Positions 40,791-49,506 of a DNA stretch of 64,000 nucleotides are shown here, piece by piece. Position 1 is the first letter of the stretch, and each line of letters opens with the position of its first letter. Source of the stretch: Castellaniella sp. Its GTDB lineage: Bacteria; Pseudomonadota; Gammaproteobacteria; Burkholderiales; Burkholderiaceae_B. Position numbers and translations under genes: made by a program. The stretch covers positions 26,684-90,683 of the forward strand of contig JAHRWZ010000032.1 in the NCBI GenBank assembly GCA_019104865.1, read 5' to 3'. The notes below the pieces were generated by a model, which was not told where the DNA came from, searched no databases, and saw only the letters and a program-made list of their open reading frames with translations.

Positions 40791-41681
40791 CTAAGGCTGA
40801 CCAGCGCACGCTTTTTCCGCGCTGCCGTCGCACAGTATCCGCAGCAGTGCCGCCACCGCGCCACTGATTTTTTCGCGGCGGCGGATCAGTACCGTGGTCA
40901 CGCGCGCCAGTGCGGGTGGCAGCGGATGGATCGATACTGTTTCGCCGACGTTGAGCTTTTCGAGCAGGCTTTGCGGCACCAGCGCGATGCCCATGCCGGA
41001 AGCCACGCAGCCGATGATCGCGTGGTAGGAAGCCAGTTCGATAATCCGTTCGGCCACCACCTGGTCGGCACTCAGCCAACTCTCCAAGCGTCGACGGTAC
41101 GCGCAGTCGGATTCAAAGGTCAGCAGCGTGCGCATACGCAGATCCTGTGCCGAGCGGATCGGCGGGTGGCCGGCGGGTGCCACGACGACCAGCGTTTCAT
41201 AAAAAATCGCCGTGTTTTCCAGCCGGATATCCTCTACCGGGCCACTGACCAGCGCGCAGTCGAGGATCCCCTCCAGCACATCCGCCACCAGCTGTCCAGT
41301 ACCGCCTGTGTGCAGTTCCAACTGGACCTCCGGGTGCCGCCGATGAAAGGCGGACAGCGGATGGGGCAGCCGCGCGGCTGCGGTGCTGATCATCGAACCC
41401 AGACGCAGATGTCCGCGCGGAGCGCCGTCCGCCAGCGCGCCGCGCGCTTCTTCAGCCAGCGCCAGCAAGCGCTGCGCATAATCCAGCAGCGTGCGGCCGG
41501 AAGCCGTCAGCAGCAGGCGTTTGCCTTCGCGCAAGAACAACGTCACGCCGAGTTCCTGCTCCAGCTGGCGGATGCGGGTGGTGACATTCGACTGCACCCG
41601 GTGCAGCTTCAGCGCGGCCTTGGAAATGCCGCCTTCTTCGACCACGCAGCGGAAAATATAAAGATCGCTCAGTTTCATCAT
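40791..41681 (-). CDS. LysR-family transcriptional regulator
   Basis: A 296-residue LysR regulator with the N-terminal helix-turn-helix (LYIFRCVVEEGGISKAALKLHRVQSNVTTRIRQLE-type pattern, residues about 7-41) and an effector domain of the PtrR/CysB-like fold. The gene is divergent from an EamA exporter, which is its probable target. A MITE-like element lies in the shared 275-bp promoter region. It converges with the aminotransferase gene, leaving only 7 bases between stops. Confidence 0.88.
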   Translation of the reverse strand: MMKLSDLYIFRCVVEEGGISKAALKLHRVQSNVTTRIRQLEQELGVTLFLREGKRLLLTASGRTLLDYAQRLLALAEEARGALADGAPRGHLRLGSMISTAAARLPHPLSAFHRRHPEVQLELHTGGTGQLVADVLEGILDCALVSGPVEDIRLENTAIFYETLVVVAPAGHPPIRSAQDLRMRTLLTFESDCAYRRRLESWLSADQVVAERIIELASYHAIIGCVASGMGIALVPQSLLEKLNVGETVSIHPLPPALARVTTVLIRRREKISGAVAALLRILCDGSAEKACAGQP

Positions 41682-41744
41682 TCTTATTTCGAGATGAATT
41701 TTGTACTTTTAATTCATTTTACGAGAACCCCTGCCACCTGTAAT

Positions 41745-41910
41745 CTAGTGCCCTGTCTGGCTAATTCCGATCCTTACCTCCGGCGCCTGGCCTCGCCATG
41801 CTGCGTTGCAAATCCTCGCGATAGCTATGGCTATCGCTGCGGTTTGCGCCTTGCCTGACAAGCCCATGCATCCGAATTTAAGTGACCAAACTAACCAGAC
41901 AGGGCACTAG
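41745..41910. mobile_element. MITE-like element, 166 bp, with terminal inverted repeats
   Basis: The ends are perfect inverted repeats, CTAGTGCCCTGTCTGG (41745-41760) and CCAGACAGGGCACTAG (41895-41910), extending imperfectly a few bases further in. CTAG at both ends could be a target duplication, as IS5-family transposases produce. The centre has a stable hairpin, GCGATAGC (41818-41825) with GCTATCGC (41830-41837). It has no coding capacity. A decayed relative is at 26076-26174. It sits between the LysR and EamA start codons. Confidence 0.8.
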
Positions 41911-41956
41911 GCCGGATTTTTCGCGGGAATTGCCGCGCCATCGAGAGGGTTCGTTC

Positions 41957-42874
41957 ATGAATTTACGGCAACAATCGCGTCAACAGCTCTGGGGTTATCT
42001 GGCTGCGGCCGGCACCGTGGTGATCTGGACCGGCTTCATCCTGATCTCGCGCATGGGCGGCAAAACCGCGCTGACCGCTTACGACGTCATGGCCTTGCGC
42101 TTGGCAACCGCCAGTTTGTTGCTGCTGCCTTTTCTGCAAGGGATGCCGAATGGCGCCTGGCGGGACCTCCGTCTGTGGACGCTGACGCTGCTGGGCGGGG
42201 TGGCTTACTGCGTGCTGGTGTTCATGGGGTTCAAGTGGGCGCCGGCGGCCCACGCGGCCATTTTGTTGCCGGGCCTGCAGCCATTCCTGGTGGCGGGCGC
42301 CGCTTATCTGCTGAGCGGCGGGCAGCCAACTTTGGCGCGTTGGCGCGGCTTGCTGATGATCGCAGCCGGCGTGCTGTGTGCCGCGGTGCCCTACCTGAAC
42401 GGGAGCTGGTCATCCACGCTGCTCTATGGCGACCTACTGATTTTTGCCGCATCGGTGGTGTGGGCAATCTACAGCGTGCTGGTCAAACGCTGGCACTACA
42501 GTCCCTGGACCTTGACGCGGTTCGTCACGCTCGGTTCGGCGTTGGTCTACCTGCCGGTCTACCTGCTGCTCCTGCCCAAACAACTGGCCGCCGTGCCGCT
42601 CTCGACCTTGCTGTTTCAGGGCTTATACCAGGGGATCGGACCGACCATCCTGGCCATGTTGCTGTTCCTGAAAGCGGTGTCGATTCTCGGCCCGGTGCGG
42701 GTCGGGGCGCTGATTGCGCTGGTGCCGGTCCTGGCGGGCGTGGCGGCCGGCCCCTTGCTCGACGAGCCGCCAACCGCCTGGCTGATCGGCGGGCTGATCT
42801 GCGTATCGCTGGGCGCGTGGATCGCTTCCCGCCCCAGCCGCGCGCCGTTGATGACCGTGCCGACGGCACCGTAG
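41957..42874 (+). CDS. EamA-family (DMT) transporter
   Basis: A 305-residue inner-membrane protein with about ten transmembrane helices in two EamA repeats, the drug/metabolite transporter (RhaT/YdcZ-like) architecture. Members export amino acids, metabolites or toxic compounds; this substrate is unknown. AGAGGG lies seven bases before the ATG. The divergent LysR regulator probably controls it. Since the MITE-like element sits upstream, its promoter may have been altered. Confidence 0.9.
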   Translation: MNLRQQSRQQLWGYLAAAGTVVIWTGFILISRMGGKTALTAYDVMALRLATASLLLLPFLQGMPNGAWRDLRLWTLTLLGGVAYCVLVFMGFKWAPAAHAAILLPGLQPFLVAGAAYLLSGGQPTLARWRGLLMIAAGVLCAAVPYLNGSWSSTLLYGDLLIFAASVVWAIYSVLVKRWHYSPWTLTRFVTLGSALVYLPVYLLLLPKQLAAVPLSTLLFQGLYQGIGPTILAMLLFLKAVSILGPVRVGALIALVPVLAGVAAGPLLDEPPTAWLIGGLICVSLGAWIASRPSRAPLMTVPTAP

Positions 42875-42948
42875 CGACGCCGGATCCCGGCGCTCCCGCC
42901 CGGCGCTTCTCCATGCGAACCGCTTTCGACAAGAAGGCGGGAAGCGCC

Positions 42949-43875
42949 TTATTTCTTGCCCAACGGAATGCCGGACGCCAGCGCGATCCGGCGCCGTTCC
43001 GCCAGGACACTGGCGCCGTAGCCGCCGTCGTCGGGCCCCGACGCACCCACGTAGCACGCCAGGCCGCCTTCGATCGAACCGCGGCGGCGGATGCAGTCGG
43101 CCAGAATCTGGGTGCCGATCCGGATATTGACGACGGGGTTGAAAATCGCGGCCGGCCCGCCGCTGGTCCGCAGCTTGTCCCGATGGACGCTGCCCATGAT
43201 CTGCATCAGGCCCTGAGCACCGACCGCGCTTTCGACGAAGGGGTTGTAGCGCGATTCGATGGCGATCACCGCCAGCAGCAGTTGCGGATCGACGTTGAAT
43301 TCCTTGCCGATGATGAAGGCCGTGCGGGCCAGCGCCCCCGCGACACTAGAGGCAATCCGGTATTTGCGTGCCAGGTAGCTGCGCAGCCCCTGCGCCTGGC
43401 CCGCGGACACGCCGGGGATGGGCTGATCACGCATGCTGGCCGCCAACGCCTGGAAAAAATCCGCGTCGGCCAAGGCAAGCCGCGGATGCTGGGCAACGGG
43501 TGCGGGTGTCTGGGCGGCAGGCCCCGCCGGGGATCCGGTTGTCGCCCCGGCAACGGATCCAGCGGATTCCAGCGCGGCGGATTCCGAGGCGGCGGGGGCG
43601 GTGGCGTCCGGCGCCTGAGTCAGATCCACAGGCGGCGACCAGCTGTCCGTGTCGATGGGCACGTAACCCGTGTCGTGGGCCTGAAACATGGCAAGCACGA
43701 CTTCATGCAGCTGCTGGGACTGCTGGCGCATTGACGGCAGCACCAGGCTCAGGCCCAGCGTGGTCAGGACCGCCAGGCCCAGATAGATGGCACTGACGTG
43801 AACGAATTCGCCCACGGGGTACAGCACGGCGCGCACGCCATGCAGCAGCCGTTCAGAAATCGGCCCGGCGGACAT
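42949..43875 (-). CDS. Membrane-anchored lytic transglycosylase (SLT domain)
   Basis: A murein-cleaving enzyme of 308 residues. One N-terminal transmembrane helix (about residues 25-47) and an Ala/Pro-rich linker (about 80-140) precede a C-terminal SLT domain from about residue 180. The catalytic glutamate is in IAIESRYNPFVESAVGAQGLMQIM, the usual ES motif followed by GLMQ. The start MSAGPISERLLHG was chosen because the longer open frame is the shadow of ubiD. It is divergent from ubiD. Confidence 0.88.
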   Translation of the reverse strand: MSAGPISERLLHGVRAVLYPVGEFVHVSAIYLGLAVLTTLGLSLVLPSMRQQSQQLHEVVLAMFQAHDTGYVPIDTDSWSPPVDLTQAPDATAPAASESAALESAGSVAGATTGSPAGPAAQTPAPVAQHPRLALADADFFQALAASMRDQPIPGVSAGQAQGLRSYLARKYRIASSVAGALARTAFIIGKEFNVDPQLLLAVIAIESRYNPFVESAVGAQGLMQIMGSVHRDKLRTSGGPAAIFNPVVNIRIGTQILADCIRRRGSIEGGLACYVGASGPDDGGYGASVLAERRRIALASGIPLGKK

Positions 43876-43954
43876 GATGGCCTCTGGCCGCCGTGCGGGC
43901 GGGGGGAATGGTAATCTTTGGCACGACCACACTGTAACCTGATTGACGACCACT

Positions 43955-45499
43955 GTGAAATACCGCGACCTTCGGGACTTCATCGCCCAGCTTGAGCGCC
44001 AGGGCCAGCTCAAACGCATCGCGCACCCCGTCTCCACGACGCTGGAAATGACCGAGATCAGCGACCGGGTGCTGCGATCGGGTGGTCCCGCCTTGCTGTT
44101 CGAGAATGCCCAACACGGCGGCCGGACCAGCGACATTCCGGTCCTGGCAAACCTGTTTGGCACGCCGCAACGGGTCGCCTGGGGAATGGGCGCGGATGAC
44201 GTCTCCGCCCTGCGCAACGTCGGCGAACTGCTGGCCTCGCTGCGCGAGCCGACACCACCGCAGGGCATGCGCGACGCCCTGTCCAAGGTTGCGCTGCTGA
44301 AATCCGCCCTGTGGGACATGAATCCGCGCCAGGTCCGCTCGGCGCCCTGCCAGGAAATTGTCATCGAAGGACAGGACGTGGACCTGAACGCCCTGCCGCT
44401 GCAAAGCTGCTGGCCCGACGACGTGGCACCGCTGCTGACCTGGGGCCTGGTGATCACGCGCGGGCCCAACGCCCGGCGCCAGAATCTGGGCATCTACCGC
44501 CAGCAGCTCATCGGCCGCAACAAACTCATCATGCGCTGGCTGTCGCATCGTGGCGGCGCACTGGATTTCCGCGATCACCGGCTGGCCCACCCGGGCGAGC
44601 CCTTCCCGATCGCCGTGGCTCTGGGTACCGATCCCGCCACGCTGCTGGCGGCCGTGACACCCATCCCCGACAGCCTGTCCGAATACCAATTTGCCGGCCT
44701 GCTGCGGGGATCGCGCACCGAACTGGCGGCCGCGCTGGGCAGCGGCCTGCAGGTTCCGGCCCAGGCCGAGATCGTCCTGGAAGGCCATATCCTGCCCGCC
44801 TCGGATCCGCGCGCGCATCGGCCGGATGTCCCGGATGGCGTCTCGGCCCCGCCGGATACCGGCTACGAAATGGCGCTGGAAGGCCCTTACGGCGACCACA
44901 CCGGCTATTACAACGAACAGGACTGGTTCCCGGTGTTCACCGTCGAACGCATCACCCACCGGCGCAACCCCATCTACCACAGCACCTATACCGGCAAGCC
45001 GCCCGACGAGCCCGCAATCCTGGGCGTGGCGCTGAACGAGGTCTTCGTGCCCTTGCTCAAGCGCCAGTTCCCCGAGATCATGGATTTTTACCTGCCCCCC
45101 GAAGGCTGCAGCTACCGCCTGGCGGTGGTATCGATCCGCAAGCAGTACCCCGGCCACGCCAAGCGCATCCTGTTCGGCCTGTGGAGCGTGCTGCGCCAGT
45201 TCATGTACACCAAGTTCATCGTCGTGGTGGACGAGGATATCGACACGCGCAATTGGGCCGAGGTCATCTGGGCCATGACCACCCGCATGGACCCGGTGCG
45301 CGACACGCTATTGGTCGAAAACACCCCGATCGATTATCTGGACTTTGCCTCGCCGGTGTCCGGCCTGGGCGGCAAGATGGGGCTGGACGCCACCAACAAA
45401 TGGCCGGGGGAGACCCAGCGCGAATGGGGACGCCCGATCCGGATGTCCGATGAGGTCAAGCAACGAGTGGACGCCATCTGGGATCAGTTGGGCCTGTAG
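43955..45499 (+). CDS. ubiD: UbiD-family decarboxylase
   Basis: A prenylated-FMN-dependent decarboxylase, probably acting on 4-hydroxy-3-polyprenylbenzoate in ubiquinone synthesis. It has 514 residues, the length of the ubiquinone type. It begins at GTG with [18 protein letters not shown], as in homologues; a TTG start four codons upstream is less likely. The [17 protein letters not shown] cofactor-region segment and the catalytic [17 protein letters not shown] glutamate region are visible. No ubiX lies nearby, so the flavin prenyltransferase must be elsewhere. Confidence 0.92.
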   Translation: MKYRDLRDFIAQLERQGQLKRIAHPVSTTLEMTEISDRVLRSGGPALLFENAQHGGRTSDIPVLANLFGTPQRVAWGMGADDVSALRNVGELLASLREPTPPQGMRDALSKVALLKSALWDMNPRQVRSAPCQEIVIEGQDVDLNALPLQSCWPDDVAPLLTWGLVITRGPNARRQNLGIYRQQLIGRNKLIMRWLSHRGGALDFRDHRLAHPGEPFPIAVALGTDPATLLAAVTPIPDSLSEYQFAGLLRGSRTELAAALGSGLQVPAQAEIVLEGHILPASDPRAHRPDVPDGVSAPPDTGYEMALEGPYGDHTGYYNEQDWFPVFTVERITHRRNPIYHSTYTGKPPDEPAILGVALNEVFVPLLKRQFPEIMDFYLPPEGCSYRLAVVSIRKQYPGHAKRILFGLWSVLRQFMYTKFIVVVDEDIDTRNWAEVIWAMTTRMDPVRDTLLVENTPIDYLDFASPVSGLGGKMGLDATNKWPGETQREWGRPIRMSDEVKQRVDAIWDQLGL

Positions 45500-45505
45500 G
45501 AATCT

Positions 45506-45862
45506 TCAACCCGGCACATCGGTGTCCCGGCGATGGCGCTTGCCTAGCCAGACCAGGCCGGCGATCAGCGCAGTCTTCAGGGCGATCCGGCGGCGGCGCG
45601 GATTGGACACCACAGAGCCCAGTAGGGACAAGATCAGCGGATACCGCCGCAGGGACCCCAGGCCGAGGCCCAGCCAGCCGAATCCCATGTCGCGCAGCCA
45701 GCCACCCGCTTGGTCGACCAGCATCCGGGGCTGCAGACTGCCGGCCAGCCGGCAAGCGCTTTGACCCAGAGCCACCCGCTCGTAGCCGGCGCGCATGCGC
45801 AACAACTCGATACGCAGGCGCCTGTCCTGGGCGGAGACCGCTGACCGCGACATCGACTTCAT
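45506..45862 (-). CDS. YqjK-like small protein
   Basis: A 118-residue basic protein rich in Arg and Leu, with a possible hydrophobic helix near residues 98-110. It lies directly downstream of a YqjE-like gene with a 4-base overlap, the position that yqjK takes after yqjD-yqjE in enterobacteria. The similarity is weak and the function is unknown. It converges with ubiD, 6 bases apart. Confidence 0.6.
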   Translation of the reverse strand: MKSMSRSAVSAQDRRLRIELLRMRAGYERVALGQSACRLAGSLQPRMLVDQAGGWLRDMGFGWLGLGLGSLRRYPLILSLLGSVVSNPRRRRIALKTALIAGLVWLGKRHRRDTDVPG

Positions 45863-46341
45863 GGCGTCACCTCCGGAGGTTGGCCACGATCTGCGCGGCG
45901 GCCGGTTTCATCGCCAGTGCCGGACGGGCTGACGGAAGCGCCCGGAGCGGGGTTCGCCCCACCCGAGCCGCCCACGCCGCGCCCCAGCGACTGGGCGTCC
46001 TCGCGCAGGACATCGATCGTGACTGCAAAAGGATCGGGATCCCGCCGCGCACGCCACACCAGGCACCCGGCCAGGGCGATGCCCAGCACGGCATACAGCA
46101 GCGCCAGCAGACCCAGTGCCAGAAAGCGGTGTTCGGTCGGCCAGTACGCCAGCGCAATCGCCAGTGTCGCCACCAGCAGCGCCAGCAGCAGGAAAATCGC
46201 CGAAGCGAGCAGCAGCGCCAGACGGCACAGCAAGCGATCACGGCCATCCCGCGCCTCGAGGCTGAAGAGTTCGAGGCGCGTTCCGATCAGGGCCGCGCTC
46301 TGCGCAGCCAGATCCACCAATGCGCGTCCAAGCGCCCCCAT
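45859..46341 (-). CDS. YqjE-like phage-holin-superfamily membrane protein
   Basis: A 160-residue protein with two strong transmembrane helices (about residues 42-69 and 77-97) after an amphipathic N terminus (LVDLAAQSAALIGTRLELFSLEARDGRD). This is the layout of the YqjE/DUF1469 group. The C-terminal 50 residues are soluble and low complexity. It follows the YqjD-like gene by five bases and probably acts with it at the inner membrane. Confidence 0.8.
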   Translation of the reverse strand: MGALGRALVDLAAQSAALIGTRLELFSLEARDGRDRLLCRLALLLASAIFLLLALLVATLAIALAYWPTEHRFLALGLLALLYAVLGIALAGCLVWRARRDPDPFAVTIDVLREDAQSLGRGVGGSGGANPAPGASVSPSGTGDETGRRADRGQPPEVTP

Positions 46342-46346
46342 CGCGA

Positions 46347-46670
46347 TCAGCGCCGCGACAACAGCGCGCCCAGCAGCAGACCGGCAACCCCCGCGATCCC
46401 AACAGCCTTCCAGGGGTTGGACTGGACGTATTCATCCGTATCGTGGGCGACCTTGCGTCCCTGCTCCAGCAGCGTTTCCTGGGTTTCCGACAGCACGGCG
46501 CGCCCCTGATCCAGAGCCTGCAGCGCGCGGGCGCGCAGGTCGGTCGCCTTATCGCCGGTGGCATCGGCCGCCTCGCGCAGCAGCTGTTCAGCCCGATCCA
46601 GGCTGGACTTCAGATCTTCGATCAGGGCGTCACCCGCGGATTGGGTGGGGATGGATTTGCGTATGGCCAT
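46347..46670 (-). CDS. YqjD/ElaB-like (DUF883) membrane protein
   Basis: A 107-residue protein with a long helical N-terminal region (DALIEDLKSSLDRAEQLLREA) and one C-terminal transmembrane helix containing the glycine-rich AVGIAGVAGLLLGALLSRR motif. In E. coli YqjD and ElaB are tail-anchored inner-membrane proteins that bind ribosomes in stationary phase. It is the first gene of a three-gene unit with the YqjE-like and YqjK-like proteins. Confidence 0.85.
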   Translation of the reverse strand: MAIRKSIPTQSAGDALIEDLKSSLDRAEQLLREAADATGDKATDLRARALQALDQGRAVLSETQETLLEQGRKVAHDTDEYVQSNPWKAVGIAGVAGLLLGALLSRR

Positions 46671-46808
46671 GAACAGCTCCTGTTGATGAGAAGGTCAGGA
46701 CTTCATCCTACCCGAACCCGCGCCGTCCGGGTATCAAAAAACGCGATCGTTTGATATCTCACAACACCATGTCCGGTATCCGGGGCCGCCCCACGCCGAC
46801 AGAGACGG

Positions 46809-47447
46809 TTAATCCGGTTTCTGGCGCGTGCCAAAGATCCGGTCCCCCGCATCCCCCAGCCCCGGGATGATGTAGCCATCCTGGTTCAGGTGGTCGTCGA
46901 TGGATGCCGTGTAGATATGCACATCTGGATGGGCACGATCCACAGCGGCGATACCCTCGGGGGCGGCCACCAGCACCAGCGCGCGTACGTTGCGGCAGCC
47001 CGCCTGCTTGAGCATGTCGATGGCGGCCACCATGGAGCCGCCCGTCGCCAGCATGGGATCGACGATCAGTGCCAGGCGTTGATCCAGCTGGCCAACCAGT
47101 TTTTCCAGATAGGGCTGGGCCTTCAGGGTTTCCTCGTTGCGGGCAATGCCCACGGCGCTGACCTTGGCCCCCGGAATCAGGCTGAGCACACCATCGAGCA
47201 TGCCGATCCCGGCGCGCAGGATCGGCACAACCGTGACTTTCTTTCCGGCCAGCTTTTCGACATCCAGTTCACCCGCCCAGCCGGTGATGCGGGAGGCCTC
47301 CAGTGGCAAGTCCTTGGTGGCCTCGTAGGTGAGCAAGGCACCGATTTCCTGCGCCATTTCACGGAAATTCTTCGTGCTAAGGTCCGCCCGCCGCATCAGG
47401 CCCAGTTTGTGACGGATCAAGGGGTGGTGGATTTCGTGGATAGGCAT
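46809..47447 (-). CDS. upp: Uracil phosphoribosyltransferase
   Basis: A pyrimidine salvage enzyme that makes UMP from uracil and PRPP. It has 212 residues starting at [19 protein letters not shown], which matches homologues; the longer open frame adds 16 non-conserved residues. The PRPP-binding segment [15 protein letters not shown] and the uracil-binding C terminus ([21 protein letters not shown] compressed) are present. It is likely functionally linked with the uracil permease at 1064-2386, though far from it. Confidence 0.95.
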   Translation of the reverse strand: MPIHEIHHPLIRHKLGLMRRADLSTKNFREMAQEIGALLTYEATKDLPLEASRITGWAGELDVEKLAGKKVTVVPILRAGIGMLDGVLSLIPGAKVSAVGIARNEETLKAQPYLEKLVGQLDQRLALIVDPMLATGGSMVAAIDMLKQAGCRNVRALVLVAAPEGIAAVDRAHPDVHIYTASIDDHLNQDGYIIPGLGDAGDRIFGTRQKPD

Positions 47448-47573
47448 GGCGGCTTGGCGGTCGGAGACGGGTTGAGAGGCAGTGTAACTCGTCACCGGAG
47501 CCGGTCTGGCCGCAAGCGCTGGAAAATCTCGCGCGGCGCAGCGCGATCCCCTCCTGCGTCGGTCCGCCCGGCC

Positions 47574-47966
47574 TCAATCGGGGACGACGGCCGTGACTTC
47601 GATCTCGACCTTGGCGCGGTCCTCGATCAGCGCGGCGACTTCGAAGGCGGTCATCGCGGCATTGAAGCTGCCGACGAGTTCGCGAAACGCCCTGCCGATC
47701 TCTGGATAGGCCGCGACGTATTCGTGCCTGTCGGTCACATACCAGGTCATGCGCACGATGTGTTCGGGCTTGGCACCGCCTTCATGCAGGACTTCAACGA
47801 TGTTCCGCAGTGCCTGGCGCACCTGACCGGCCATGTCGTCCGTATGGAACCGGCCTTGCGCGTCCCAACCGATCATGCCTGCCACGAACACCATGCGGCC
47901 ACGCGCGGTCACGCCGTTGGAATAGCCTTTGGGGCGCGTCCAGCCCGGGGGAAGAAGGACTTGCAT
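47574..47966 (-). CDS. Rid/YjgF-family protein lacking the catalytic arginine
   Basis: A 130-residue Rid-family trimeric protein. The archetype RidA hydrolyses 2-aminoacrylate using Arg105; here the equivalent position, in FNAAMTAFEV, is Met105. It therefore belongs to a divergent subgroup, which in catabolic clusters includes 2-aminomuconate deaminases. It is the last gene of the long aromatic cluster and follows a thioesterase. A role in deaminating an enamine made from anthraniloyl-CoA is possible but inferred from context. GGAGA lies six bases before the ATG. Confidence 0.8.
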   Translation of the reverse strand: MQVLLPPGWTRPKGYSNGVTARGRMVFVAGMIGWDAQGRFHTDDMAGQVRQALRNIVEVLHEGGAKPEHIVRMTWYVTDRHEYVAAYPEIGRAFRELVGSFNAAMTAFEVAALIEDRAKVEIEVTAVVPD

Positions 47967-48004
47967 GGGAAATCTCCTTGTCGATCAACGAAACGAAAGC
48001 CACG

Positions 48005-48424
48005 CTAGGCCGAAGCCGCGCCCGCCCCCAGGGCGGCGCGCACGTCCTCGGGCAGGCTGATGGCACGATGGGTATGCAGGTCCGTGAAGACCAGGACCTG
48101 GCGCGACGCGACCCGCAGCACCCCCTCGCCGCTGGCGTGCAGCGCCAGCGTCAGGGACTTGCCGCCGACCCGTTCGACCGCCAGACCGAAGTCGAGGGTC
48201 TCGCCCATCCTGGCGATGGCGCGGAAATCGCATTCGAGGCGCACGATGGGCAGGCCAATCCGGCGCAGCCCCAGCAGGTCCGCATAGGAAATGCCCAGTC
48301 CTTCGGTGAACCAGTCCTCGACCAACTGATTGAACAGCACGAGATACTGGGGGAAGAACACAATGCCCGCCGGATCGCAATGCGAGAACCGGATCCGGTA
48401 ATTGCGTTTGAAGTCAGTGGCCAT
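48005..48424 (-). CDS. 4-hydroxybenzoyl-CoA-type thioesterase
   Basis: A hotdog-fold thioesterase of 139 residues in the 4HBT class. The catalytic aspartate is Asp17 in RFSHCDPAGIVFFPQYLVLFN, the same position as in the Pseudomonas 4-hydroxybenzoyl-CoA thioesterase. It overlaps the preceding dehydrogenase gene by 11 bases. In a pathway built on aromatic CoA esters it could release a product or rescue trapped CoA. Confidence 0.88.
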   Translation of the reverse strand: MATDFKRNYRIRFSHCDPAGIVFFPQYLVLFNQLVEDWFTEGLGISYADLLGLRRIGLPIVRLECDFRAIARMGETLDFGLAVERVGGKSLTLALHASGEGVLRVASRQVLVFTDLHTHRAISLPEDVRAALGAGAASA

Positions 48425-49481
48425 CTTGCAACCTCTGCCGCAGCGCCTGGCGCGAAAGTGTGGCCATGCCCAGGGCTTCCAGACTGCGGGGCCCGCCGCG
48501 CAAGTCGCGTCCCAGGAAAGCTCCCACCAGCGCCAGCAAACCGTGTGCCACAGGGGCGTCCACCCCCGCGTAGCGCGCCGCTGAGGCCAGAAAGCACAGC
48601 CCCGTCTCCGTATCCTCGGTGATGTAGCGGTGGCGATGCAGATCGATGTGCTCGCGCCAATCACCCGATTCGACCAGATGCCGGTGCGAATCCCCGTACA
48701 TCCAGCGATCATTGAGATAATGATCGGACAGCGGGTAGTGCGGACCCGCATAGCCCAGAGCTTCCCGCACCGCGATCCGTTCCTGGTCCAGCTGGTCCGT
48801 GACGGCGCGCACGGCTTGTTGCGTGCCTTCGTTGTGAATGTCCCAGCGCTCGAAGTGCTGCAACGGCGCCGCGTTCATGACCATCAATGGCGGATGAATC
48901 ACGGGGCCAGCGTTCATCAGGGCGCCGGACAGCGCATCGCCGCAGGCATGCACCGCAGGATAGGCCCGACGGATCACCTCCAGCGCATGCGCTTCCCGGC
49001 GTTGCGGATAGACCCCGGTGGGCAGGCGCACGGCGCGCATCGTGATGTGGACTTCTCGAGGGCCATGCTTGCGCGCCAGATAGGGCAGCGTGCCCGTTTC
49101 GGCCCAGGCCACATCGGCCCGGCAGCCCGCCTCGTCCGCGAGCCTGGCCATCACATAGCTGCCGAACGTGCCCGGCGGCAGGAAGACCACCTGCCCGTCC
49201 GACAAGTGTGGTGCCATGGCGCGGGCAATATCCGCCTGCGCCGTGGCCGGCACCGGCACCACGATGAGTTCGGCACCGCGCACCGCCGCACCGATGTCGG
49301 CCGACACCTGCGCCAACCGCACCTCGCGCAGGCCGGCCCGATCCTTCAGCAACAGGCCTCCCGCCACCTCGACCAGGCCCTGCGCATCGCGCCGCCACAA
49401 CCGGACATCATGCCCCGCTTCGGCCAGGTCGGCCGCTGCGGCATAACTGCCATTTCCGCCACCCAGTATCGCAATCTTCAT
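48414..49481 (-). CDS. Octopine/nopaline dehydrogenase-family protein
   Basis: A 355-residue NAD(P)-dependent protein. The N terminus MKIAILGGGNGSYAAAADLAEAG is a Rossmann motif. The C-terminal helical domain resembles opine dehydrogenases (GALMNAGPVIHPPLMVMNAA, with the conserved N-x-x-x-H region, then ALGYAGPHYPLSD). True members reductively condense amino acids and oxo acids, but many in catabolic clusters are uncharacterised. It lies between the monooxygenase and the thioesterase and may act on a beta-hydroxy or imine intermediate. Confidence 0.75.
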   Translation of the reverse strand: MKIAILGGGNGSYAAAADLAEAGHDVRLWRRDAQGLVEVAGGLLLKDRAGLREVRLAQVSADIGAAVRGAELIVVPVPATAQADIARAMAPHLSDGQVVFLPPGTFGSYVMARLADEAGCRADVAWAETGTLPYLARKHGPREVHITMRAVRLPTGVYPQRREAHALEVIRRAYPAVHACGDALSGALMNAGPVIHPPLMVMNAAPLQHFERWDIHNEGTQQAVRAVTDQLDQERIAVREALGYAGPHYPLSDHYLNDRWMYGDSHRHLVESGDWREHIDLHRHRYITEDTETGLCFLASAARYAGVDAPVAHGLLALVGAFLGRDLRGGPRSLEALGMATLSRQALRQRLQDGH

Positions 49482-49506
49482 CTCTCGGTTCTCCGTACGA
49501 TCTGGA

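Noticed and set aside
41882..41956. Longer N terminus for the EamA transporter
   Set aside because: The extra codons run through the terminal inverted repeat of the MITE-like element. AGAGGG supports the ATG at 41957.
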